In this document: in pieces, positions 7,965 to 13,946 of the stretch | Position numbering within the stretch: position 1 is the stretch's first letter | Layout of the letters: each line of letters opens with the position of its first letter | Source: Dunaliella salina | Lineage: Eukaryota; Chlorophyta; Chlorophyceae; Chlamydomonadales; Dunaliellaceae | Reading direction: 5' to 3' | NCBI GenBank assembly: GCA_002284615.2 | Contig: MU069492.1 | Span: 286,334 to 300,279, forward strand | DNA length: 13,946 bases | Made by a program: the position numbers and the translations under genes | Notes under the pieces: model-generated | Database searches by the model: none | The model's input: only the letters and a program-made list of their open reading frames with translations | What the model was told of the DNA's origin: nothing

Positions 7965-8036
<72 letters not shown>
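7965..8036 (+). repeat. (CA)n microsatellite
   Basis: About 36 uninterrupted CA units follow GCGCGTG, in an apparent intron of the minus-strand gene. Confidence 0.97.
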
Positions 8037-8038
<2 letters not shown>

Positions 8039-8508
8039 GTTTAGGTGTTGCTAGTGTCATGGCATCGGTGCAATAAAACTTGCCACACCTCTAACATGGC
8101 ATCAATCCTGACCATCTAAGACATTTAATTTCACTTGTGACCAAATCATCATGATTCAGCAGCATTTCAGTCATGTTTTTTGCTCAAATGTGATTGATTA
8201 CCGAAGTGCAACGTGACCATGACGTACCCCCAAAATTTTTTGGATTTAATATTTCAATTATTCATCAGTACGCACCTTGCTCAGAATTTTTTTTCTTGCA
8301 CCTTTACACGCCTCTGTGCACTTTTGCGCACCTTAACGCACCTTTACGCACCCCCCTGAAAAACCCCGTTGCGCATTACGCACCCCTTGAAAAAGGATAC
8401 ATGATGCGTAATGATCAAGTTTCACTACGATATTTCATTCTGATGCAGCACTTTGGGGGACCCTGATGGAGCAGCCAACACAGTCCGTTATCATTGGAGG
8501 GATTGTTT
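8037..8508. other. Intronic or spacer sequence with a short degenerate repeat
   Basis: No exon recognised on either strand. At 8270-8385 a degenerate 10-12-bp motif of the form GCACCTTTACGCACC recurs about seven times. An AATAAA occurs at 8072-8077, but no plus-strand gene precedes it. Confidence 0.55.
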
Positions 8509-8592
8509 ACAAGATGACGTGCCTATTTTGGAGAGGAATCGAAGATGGTGCCCACAAGATGACGCGCCTATTTTGGAGGAATCGAAGATGGT
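8509..8592 (+). repeat. 45-bp tandem duplication
   Basis: ACAAGATGACG(T/C)GCCTATTTTGG ... AATCGAAGATGGT is present at 8509 and again at 8554. The second copy lacks two bases (GA). Confidence 0.93.
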
Positions 8593-8618
8593 CATGCAGC
8601 TGCTGCGTGCCCGTCTAT

Positions 8619-8835
8619 GGCCTCACCAAAACAGGCACGTGGTCTTGAAGGCACATGATCCTGGTTTCCTTCAGTGATGAGGGGAGCTTTTGCTTCTCCT
8701 CAAACCAATGCCTCATCTGGTCTCACCAAAACAGGGACATGATATTGAAGGCACATCGCACCTGGTCTCACCAAAACAGGCATACCAATTGAAGGCACAT
8801 GATCCTGATTTCCGTAAATTGATGTGGGGAATTTC
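8619..8835 (+). repeat. Three copies of a CTCACCAAAACAGG...TTGAAGGCACAT repeat
   Basis: Copies begin at 8619, 8719 and 8764. The first and third continue through GGCACATGATCCTG.TTTCC into a TGATG.GGGGA end; the middle copy is truncated at GGCACATC. The 100/45 spacing indicates a partial duplication inside a larger one. Confidence 0.88.
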
Positions 8836-9002
8836 ACGACAACAATTTTCCTTGCCAAAGCGCATATTTTAAGCCTCCCCAAATTCCGCCAATTACTTAG
8901 ATGCGAATACCCTTTGAAAAAGTATTGCAGGCACTTTTGATTGACCAGGTTGAAGAAGCCATGAAACAAAGAAGCTGAAATTTGCAGTGCAAGGATACGT
9001 AC

Positions 9003-9106
9003 CTCAGCACTAATTTCCTTATGGTTGACCAGAATAAACTATGTGCTTGAGCAGTGGAGGGGTTGCTGAATTTCCCGTTGACAGGAAGAGCAAAGCCTTC
9101 AGGGAT
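9003..9106 (-). CDS. Minus-strand gene (MCMDC2-like?), exon with FWST motif
   Basis: Minus strand: acceptor ttctgcatttctgatgag, then 34 codons including IPEGFALPVNGKFSNP and AQAHSLFWSTIRKLVL, then two bases before the strong donor CTGAG|gtacgt. It starts in phase 0, as required by the exon at 9806-9940. The SLFWS block resembles the CSFWS stretch I recall from vertebrate MCMDC2 at the equivalent distance after the Walker B-like region. The next exon must begin with one base of a split codon; I could not identify it between 7.4 and 9.0 kb. If the donor were ignored the frame would stop near 8898. Confidence 0.55.
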
Positions 9107-9199
9107 CTCATCAGAAATGCAGAAAAAATAACAGAGGGGGTAAGCTGGCCAATTTGCGAGACATGCTCTTTCTCCTAATTCGTTCTCAAATCTGACCAT

Positions 9200-9261
9200 G
9201 CCAACCATTATTAATTAATATGATTATTATTGCCAACCATTATTATTTATATGATTATTAT
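9200..9261 (+). repeat. 32-bp AT-rich tandem duplication
   Basis: GCCAACCATTATTA followed by TATGATTATTAT occurs at 9200 and again at 9232. Confidence 0.85.
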
Positions 9262-9295
9262 ATTTGTCAATAAATGGAAAATTTGGAGGACCCCA

Positions 9296-9670
9296 GATCA
9301 CTCTCCTGGCCTCAGATCACCCCAAATTGGCCTACAACTCCACCCTGGGGTCATTTTTTACTTCCAAAATTTTATGTTTATAACCCTTATATACATTGCT
9401 AACATCCTGTATATTCAAAAATAGGAAAGGAGGGGGTCATTTTTTGGCCCTTTTTGCACCCCCTGCGCTAGATTTTATTCAAGGGAAATGGCTAAAATCC
9501 TGTATCTGGCCAACCACTGGGTCTTTTCACTCCATTTTTTTGGTATATTTATTTGGTACTAGGACTCTAAATAACTAAAAATCACCTAATTTGGTGCAGT
9601 GGGTGGTCAGTTATGGAGATTGGCTGGCGAAATCTAGGGTTCACGCCGCGGCTGATTAGGCCCGTCTCCC
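9296..9670 (+). mobile_element. Dispersed repeat, copy 1 (unclassified)
   Basis: It begins GATCACTCTCCTGG and ends near GGGTTCACGCCGCGG...GTCTCCC, and is collinear with 11622-11955. Shared blocks in order are the start, AAGGAGGG(GG)TCA..TTGACC/GGCC, GCTAGATTT..T.AAGG, AC.ACTGGGT.T, and the GG.TTCAC.CC end. There is no coding capacity or clear terminal inverted repeat. It is probably an old non-autonomous transposon in an intron. Confidence 0.6.
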
Positions 9671-9805
9671 GTGACTGGTAATCTTGAGAAAGCAGTGCTA
9701 CAGAAACCTTGTAAAACATGTTGAAACCAAGCTTGAAGGTCACAGGTCAAGGGAGATATACGCAAGGAGCATGCAAAAAACTCCTGATTTTGGGCCTAAG
9801 CTTAC

Positions 9806-9940
9806 CCCCTCTGGAAAAATAAGATACTCCTTCCAATCAATGGCATCAATAGGCACACAGAGACCTATTCTGTCTTTGTGTAAGCTATCTATCACTTGAC
9901 TGCATAAGCTTTCTGTTATCACAAGCTTTCTGTTACTAGA
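9806..9940 (-). CDS. Minus-strand gene (MCMDC2-like?), exon after the Walker B-like region
   Basis: A 45-codon exon, phase 0 at both ends. Its acceptor is the strong tract ttgtttgcccttttgcag and its donor is GGGG|gtaagc. It encodes SSNRKLVITESLCSQVIDSL, then HKDRIGLCVPIDAIDWKEYL and IFPEG. In MCM-like ATPases the segment after Walker B holds a helix and then a beta-strand (ISIAKAG in active MCMs); the .IGLCVP strand could take that place. Catalytic residues of active MCMs are not seen. Splice signals and the long open frame make this one of the safest exons of the gene. Confidence 0.72.
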
Positions 9941-9987
9941 CTGCAAAAGGGCAAACAATATAGGCATGTGCTTGCCTCTCAACTCAC

Positions 9988-10156
9988 GTTCTGCAGCACG
10001 CTGCTTCCCACGCCTTCAATCTGGGAGTTTGGGATGAACGAGCACCAGTTAGGGACCTCCAGCTCCACCTGGTGGTTGCAAGCAAAGCATCCAGATTTGG
10101 TACAAGCCAAGAGGATAGAAGAACCTTCAACTATTTTGTACTCCCCTCTCCAGTTC
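9988..10156 (-). CDS. Minus-strand gene (MCMDC2-like?), exon with Walker B-like region
   Basis: A 169-base exon between acceptor tctctctgagag..ggctgcag-type sequence on the minus strand and the strong donor AAC|gtgagt. Its first base completes an Arg codon shared with the exon at 10672-10731; it ends in phase 0. It encodes NWRGEYKIVEGSSILLACTK, then SGCFACNHQVELEVPNWCSF and a polar tail. EGSSILLA...GCFAC lines up by pattern with the EAGALVLAD.G.CCIDE (Walker B) region of MCMs, but the acidic catalytic pair is absent, as expected for the degenerate MCMDC2 branch. The C..C pair could instead bind metal. Confidence 0.7.
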
Positions 10157-10349
10157 CTGCAGCCGCTCTCTCTCAAAAAGCCCTTGCTCCACTACTGGCT
10201 TGGCTGCATGCAGCCAAATTGAAAAAGGATCGAAACTGTTGGCACCCTCACCTCTGCCCTGTTCAGAAGAACAGAGGAGCGTGGTCTTCTCCTGAAAAGC
10301 AAACATGATATTGCTTGGGCCTGAATCTTGGCCATCTACACACATTCAT

Positions 10350-10646
10350 ACATGCTCCTGTCCAAACCAAGTGACACAGCCTTCTTGATGACACATGCTC
10401 CTGTCCAAACCAAGTGACGCAGCTTGCTTTATGACACACGCTTTTGTCCATTCCGGGTGACGCGGCCTTCAAATTGAGCCATGCTCCTGTCCATTTCAAG
10501 GAATGCGGCCTTCTAAGTGACGCACACTTTCACCCATTTCAAGTGATGGAGCCTTCTTAGTGACACATACTCCTATCCGTATCAAGTGACTTGTTAATGG
10601 AGCACATGCTCCTGTCCATCTCAAGTGTGCAGCACTCTAAATGAAT
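10350..10646 (+). repeat. 43-bp minisatellite, about 7 copies
   Basis: Units of the form ACATGCTCCTGTCCAAACCA followed by AGTGACGCAGCCTTCTTGATGAC begin at 10350, 10393, 10436, 10480, 10524, 10565 and 10604. The first two are nearly identical and later ones decay. It lies in the intron between the exons at 9988-10156 and 10672-10731. Confidence 0.93.
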
Positions 10647-10671
10647 CACGCATCCTCATGCCTGTGCTTAC

Positions 10672-10731
10672 CTACTGTGGCTTGCAGCAATTGCATCACG
10701 CATTACGTTATGCATTACATTAGGCTTGCTG
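10672..10731 (-). CDS. Minus-strand gene (MCMDC2-like?), exon after the degenerate Walker A
   Basis: A 60-base exon between minus-strand acceptor caagcttctgcag and donor AGTAG|gtaagc. It begins with one base of a split codon and ends with two. It encodes SKPNVMHNVMRDAIAASHS. Joined to the preceding exon it reads VLVADF-SKPNVMHNVMRDAI, which follows the strand-loop-helix pattern of an MCM Walker A (LLVGDPG.AKSQLLR.I) but lacks the glycines and the GKS. Phases fit the flanking exons at 10784-10848 and 9988-10156. Confidence 0.6.
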
Positions 10732-10775
10732 CTGCAGAAGCTTGGATGCTCCTGCGCATTTTTATGATGGTGAGA

Positions 10776-10976
10776 CTTCCCACAAGTCAGCCACAAGAAC
10801 ACCTCTAAGCTCATTTCCAAGAATCTCTTGCAAGTAATCTGGTAAGGCCTGCCACGAATCAGTCACTAGCTCACCTCCAACCTCACCTCAAGAATCCATT
10901 CCTAGTAATCTGATGAGGCCTGTTACAAATCAGACACAAGCTCACCTCCAAGAAGCTGTTGCTAGTAATCTGCTTA
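10776..10976 (-). repeat. Tandem triplication of ~71 bp covering a splice acceptor and exon start
   Basis: Three units on the + strand begin at CTTCCCACAAGTCAG (10776), CCTGCCACGAATCAG (10848) and CCTGTTACAAATCAG (10919). On the minus strand each holds CAGATTACT.G.A and TTCTTG.A(G), and the two upstream units end in an acceptor-like CAG. The unit at 10776-10847 contains the exon; the two upstream units carry an in-frame TAG relative to it. Confidence 0.85.
10784..10848 (-). CDS. Minus-strand gene (MCMDC2-like?), exon leading into the degenerate Walker A
   Basis: Minus-strand acceptor gattcgtggcag is followed by 21 codons, ALPDYLQEILGNELRGVLVA plus D, and two bases. The implied donor, GACTT|gtggga, is weak, but the joined product (VLVADF-SKPNVM) is continuous. 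The exon starts in phase 0. Its 5' part and acceptor are repeated twice upstream (10849-10976), where the same frame is interrupted by TAG; this copy has TTG, which is why it is taken as the real exon. It would precede and form the first strand of a nucleotide-binding-like fold. Confidence 0.5.
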
Positions 10977-11020
10977 ACGTCTGGTTCTTCGCCATCCTGG
11001 TAGCGGACCTCATTGGTCAT
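10946..11020 (-). CDS. Minus-strand gene (MCMDC2-like?), exon upstream of the triplication
   Basis: Minus-strand acceptor ttaaaatcgctgcag is followed by 25 codons, MTNEVRYQDGEEPDVKQITS plus NSFLE, and the strong donor GAG|gtgagc; phase 0 at both ends. An earlier donor, GAC|gttaag at 10979, would give a 14-codon exon ending EEPD, also phase 0. The last 30 bases belong to the first tandem unit, so the shorter form may be the ancestral one. Both join in frame to 10784-10848. The preceding exon is not identified: the exon at 12266-12375 ends in a different phase, so at least one exon is missing between 11.0 and 12.27 kb. Confidence 0.5.
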
Positions 11021-11358
11021 CTGCAGCGATTTTAATCAGGTACATGTCTCACTTGAATACCTGGTATGGCCTATTAGGCAGCTACTGCAGGCAGCTGCCG
11101 GCAGCTTGCTCAATGAGAACATCCGCCCAACCTGGTACCTTCAAGCGCACAATAAGAGCGCAGGAGGTTTGTGCTTCGCCAGACAGGACCTTGTTGCACA
11201 AAAAGGGTTGATTATGAAATGCAACATGCTATCGGTCTACAAACTGAGCAGCTTGTACCATGCTTTGCACCTTGCCTGCTTTATTGGAGTGAACTCTATT
11301 TGGCTCTATGATTCCACATTCCTCTTTGCTTGCTGTAATTCTTGTCTCTCTGATGCAT

Positions 11359-11377
11359 GTGCGTGCGCGCGCGCGCG

Positions 11378-11462
<85 letters not shown>
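11359..11462 (+). repeat. Compound (GC)n(AC)n microsatellite
   Basis: A pure alternating GC tract of about 20 bases passes directly into about 38 AC units. Such alternating purine-pyrimidine DNA favours the left-handed Z form. The VCVC and HTHT open frames across it are repeat translations. Confidence 0.97.
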
Positions 11463-11464
<2 letters not shown>

Positions 11465-11621
11465 TCGAGGTTGCTGTGGGGTGTGTCAGAGGTGGACGAC
11501 TCCCCTTAACTGCTGAACGTGCTCTTTCCTGGGTTCCTTTTTCAAGAATGTAGACATGCAAATCATCATCTTTTTCCAAAACATATCTTCACTAAACCAA
11601 TTTGCAAGGCAATACATTCCT

Positions 11622-11955
11622 GATCACTCTCCTGGTAGATCACTAAATGGAGGGCCACTAGCTCTAACCCCTTTCCATTCCTGAAATTTTGGATGAGTAA
11701 CCCCTCAATATTTTTTCGAACGTCTGGCATTTTCGAATTAGAGCAAGGAGGGTCAAAATTGACCTTTCTTTGGCACTTCTCGTGCTGGATTTCCTTAAGG
11801 TTACGACGCCGGAATTCTGTGTCTAACTACTGGGTTTCACAACAAATCTAATTAACTTAGAACACCGGCATTGGTGCCTTAGGTGGCCAAGAATAAAGGT
11901 TAGGTGGTCAAAAAATAGGATTCACACCACAGTCATTTTATCACATGCGCTCCCA
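11622..11955 (+). mobile_element. Dispersed repeat, copy 2 (unclassified)
   Basis: Collinear with 9296-9670 and in the same orientation: GATCACTCTCCTGG at the left, AAGGAGGGTCA, GCTGGATTTCCTTAAGG and ACTACTGGGTTTCAC inside, and GGATTCACACC...GCGCTCCC at the right. It is about 40 bases shorter than copy 1 and strongly diverged. Confidence 0.6.
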
Positions 11956-12265
11956 ACTCGGGCCAGCAAACCTCTCCTTCAACAGACACGACATGTTTTA
12001 GTGCAACAAACACAATGTTTTGCAACAAGTTTTGGCCTGCTCAGGTTGGGGCTCACACATGCTGGGAGCATGTACAAAGTAAGCCCGCCCCTTTTTCCTT
12101 TAGGGGAGGTGGTGGGGTCCGTTTCTAGGAGTGCGCACTGATCTCGCAGCTGGGCAACCAGGGTATATTGCATAATGGAAACAATTTGTGGGCAAGAACA
12201 TGCCAGGCTAGTTGTTGAGGCCCTCCTCTCTACCATACGTCAGCCTAGTTAATCTAAGATCTCAC

Positions 12266-12375
12266 CTGCATACAACTCAGCATACCAATCGTGCCAAAGC
12301 CCATTCAGGAAGGTTTGTTGCCAGGTACATGGAGCCTCAACTGATTTGACTACAGACCTCAAAACTTTGTATGTT
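12266..12375 (-). CDS. Minus-strand gene (MCMDC2-like?), exon before the ATPase-like core
   Basis: A 110-base exon between minus-strand acceptor ttttgcctcaacag and donor GCAG|gtgaga. Its first base completes an Arg codon begun in the 29-base exon upstream, and it ends after one base. It encodes TYKVLRSVVKSVEAPCTWQQ and TFLNGLWHDWYAELYA. Only this frame is open. In MCM proteins the linker into the ATPase domain reads L..S..P.I.G....K.AL; here VKSVEAPCTWQQTFLNGLW would take that place, again without the standard consensus. Confidence 0.7.
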
Positions 12376-12478
12376 CTGTTGAGGCAAAACAAGTCGCCCC
12401 TATCCAATTGAAGGTAAAATTGTACACTTATCTCAATAATTAGACCTTTTATCTGATACTCATTGCGCATAAACACAC

Positions 12479-12507
12479 CTTGTGTCCTTATCCTTGTACA
12501 ATTGGTT
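12479..12507 (-). CDS. Minus-strand gene, 29-base small exon
   Basis: Minus-strand acceptor ctcatgtccacag and donor ACAAG|gtgtgt bracket NQLYKDKDT plus two bases of an Arg codon. It is called because it repairs the phase difference between the exons at 12650-12700 (ends phase 0) and 12266-12375 (needs two preceding bases). Without it the flanking exons cannot be joined in frame. Confidence 0.62.
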
Positions 12508-12649
12508 CTGTGGACATGAGAGAGGATTTTTTAAACCCACGCAAGGCCTGATATTTTGGTTTTATGTCTGCACCTTTCTTTGCTGCACTGAGCGGTGCAA
12601 CGCAATCGTTTCTTGCTGGACTGAATTCTAGATTCCAAATAGCACCCAC

Positions 12650-12700
12650 CTGAGCTTCAAAGCGCTCATTCAGGTCTTGGACAAAGGGTGATCCCCGTAG
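12650..12700 (-). CDS. Minus-strand gene, most upstream well-supported exon
   Basis: A 51-base exon with minus-strand acceptor cctctgcttgcag and donor GCTCAG|gtgggt, encoding LRGSPFVQDLNERFEAQ, phase 0 at both ends. The other two frames contain stops. The upstream part of the protein, which in MCMDC2 would hold the N-terminal zinc-ribbon/OB domain, must lie further right or outside the window. Confidence 0.68.
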
Positions 12701-13745
12701 CTGCAAGCAGAGGTGACAAGGAAAGTGATTGCTTTAGCAGCATGACAGAGACACTCGATTGCCACACTTGAGTTTTACTTGATTGCAACACCTGGTACTT
12801 CCATTTTGCAACAGAGATATTCCCTCTCAATATAGTTAACACCAAGGGGTGTGCCTGGAGTGAATTGGAGACAGGTGCAACCAAAAAGAAATACACAGTT
12901 GCCAGTAGAGCGCAGGTATGCTATGAGTAGGGTGCGAGGTATACTAGTCTATGGGATTTAAAAGCAGTATATACTATGTAGTATATGCTAGTCCACAAAG
13001 TAGAAGAAATGGCACCACTTCTTGCTGAGGGTAGGTTTTTGACCCCTAGGAATCCACCGCTGATGTTTTTGAAAATAAATATTGAGCCACAAGTTGTGAG
13101 GTAAGGCACCAGATCATCCATACACACCCAAACATCTGCATGGGCCCCTCCTGAGCCCCAATCTGTTCTAGGAACGGGCATGCTCTAAGTCTTGCATGGA
13201 CCAGCATCAAGCCCCATGAGCTTCATGCCCATGCAAAATGAGATGTGCTGTTTGACAGCCTGGGAGCAAGAGGCTCAGCCTGCAAGGACAGGCCCGTTGG
13301 GCTGCATGCTCATGCAAATGCTCAAGCAAATGAGGCTTTGTGCTATTTGACGAGGAATTCGCTCGAAGAATTTGACTGATGATGTCCTTCAACACTTGCA
13401 TCTCAGTGTACATGGTTCCCCTGGCTCCTCAAGATGGAGTTCAAAGCTCTTGTGCTCTATGAGTCAACTGCTAATGCCTGCAAGCACAAGACTTGCTTGT
13501 GAGTGTGACAATGTGAGTTGAGAATTCTCAGCCTAGATGCAACCGCTTCCCCTCCGATTGATGTCAGTTTGGGTGCCATCTATACTTCTTTACTTCTTTC
13601 CGACTGTTCATTTCACAAGACGTGCAAATTTTGCGCTCTGAGTTTCTGAGTTCGAAACTGTATACTAGTATACGACCCCCCATATACTATATTTACTGTA
13701 GTATACAGTATGTACCGACCTTGCACCCTAGCTATGAGTACATAC
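12701..13745. other. Region upstream of the minus-strand exons, no firm gene
   Basis: No exon is firmly supported. A minus-strand open frame around 13290-13410 (EMQVLKDIISQIL) looks protein-like and has a weak in-phase acceptor, but I find no proper donor. A weak direct duplication of about 40 bases (CATGCAAA.TGAG...TG(T/A)TTTGAC) occupies about 13225-13355. An inverted pair of AT-rich repeat ends brackets most of the region. Confidence 0.5.
12928..13730. repeat. Inverted repeat pair with AT-rich palindromic interiors
   Basis: TAGGGTGCGAGGT at 12928-12940 is repeated in inverted orientation as ACCTTGCACCCTA at 13718-13730 (12 of 13 bases). Both are followed inwards by GTATACTA/TAGTATAT palindromic sequence (to about 12990 and back to about 13655). 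It may be a transposon with terminal inverted repeats or two oppositely oriented MITE copies. Confidence 0.5.
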
Positions 13746-13779
13746 CTGAACTGCTTTACAGGAACAGACCAGGTGAGTG
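13746..13779 (-). CDS. Weak exon candidate of the minus-strand gene
   Basis: Minus-strand acceptor cacattgtctacag and donor TTCAG|gtatgt bracket 34 bases that could encode LTWSVPVKQF. A second frame is also open. It cannot be joined to 12650-12700 without a further exon. Weak support from splice signals only. Confidence 0.22.
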
Positions 13780-13854
13780 CTGTAGACAATGTGAGAGGAC
13801 TTGACAGGACAAAATGACTCCTGCTACAGAGAAACAGAGGGACAGACAGACAGA

Positions 13855-13876
13855 ACACGCGCGCGCGCACACGCGT

Positions 13877-13946
<70 letters not shown>
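13855..13946 (+). repeat. (CG)n/(CA)n microsatellite running to the window end
   Basis: ACACGCGCGCGCGCACACGC passes into a pure CA run that continues to the last base. Its true length is unknown. Confidence 0.95.

Noticed and set aside
8466..8677. Plus-strand frame with repeated DDVPILE/DDAPILE
   Set aside because: Arises from the 45-bp duplication; no splice context and no recognisable domain.
10350..10646. Regularly spaced units that could suggest a CRISPR array
   Set aside because: The units abut without unique spacers, are diverged, and the context is a eukaryotic intron.
11013..11579. Long open frames on both strands with HTHT, ARAR or VCVC runs
   Set aside because: They exist because the GC/AC repeat lacks stops; the unique parts show no protein pattern. 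The same applies at 7816-8037 and 13613-13944.
13207..13413. Protein-like minus-strand frame EMQVLKDIISQIL as an exon of the minus gene
   Set aside because: Its acceptor is purine-rich and no GT donor in a usable phase could be found; kept only as a note in the region entry.

Overview
The window looks like nuclear DNA of an invertebrate animal. Coding sequence occurs only as short exons with GT-AG borders, introns carry long dinucleotide, tetranucleotide and homopolymer runs, and the spacers hold tRNA-derived SINE pieces with (TTTC)n tails and broken non-LTR retrotransposons. There is no operon, ribosome binding site or CRISPR array. The SINE style would suit a tick or another chelicerate, but that is only a guess.

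Left part (about 0.6-2.94 kb, + strand): the last three coding exons of a GLYR1/NPAC-like gene of the beta-hydroxyacid dehydrogenase superfamily. The exons are 597-662, 1914-2074 and 2806-2935. Their phases fit and the last ends in TAG. The 3' splice site plus first ~45 bases of the 161-base exon occur three times in tandem (1621-1964); only the third copy continues into a full exon. A (TG)n run starts a few bases after the first donor.

Middle part (about 3.0-6.5 kb): a repeat-filled spacer. It has one fairly complete tRNA-type SINE, more SINE 3' ends (a further one lies at 7.26 kb), a frameshifted reverse-transcriptase fragment, and a second retrotransposon 3' end with a C2HC motif.

Right part (about 6.7-12.7 kb, - strand): a split gene facing GLYR1. 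I could chain exons by splice sites and reading phase: 12650-12700, 12479-12507, 12266-12375, (gap), 10946-11020, 10784-10848, 10672-10731, 9988-10156, 9806-9940, 9003-9106, (gap), 7077-7174 and 6738-6945. The order of hydrophobic strands, a decayed Walker A-like segment, a Walker B-like region and a late basic helix resemble a degenerate MCM AAA+ domain. My best but unproven guess is an MCMDC2-like meiotic protein. One of its exons (10784-10848) also has tandem partial copies including splice sites just upstream, the same arrangement as in GLYR1.

The introns of this second gene hold a 43-bp minisatellite, two diverged copies of one dispersed repeat, several smaller tandem repeats and long CA/CG runs. 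The right edge (12.7-13.9 kb) has an inverted pair of AT-rich repeat ends, one weak exon candidate and a CA microsatellite that runs off the window. The two genes converge; nothing in the window links their functions. Exon calls rest on reading by eye, without alignment or transcript data.
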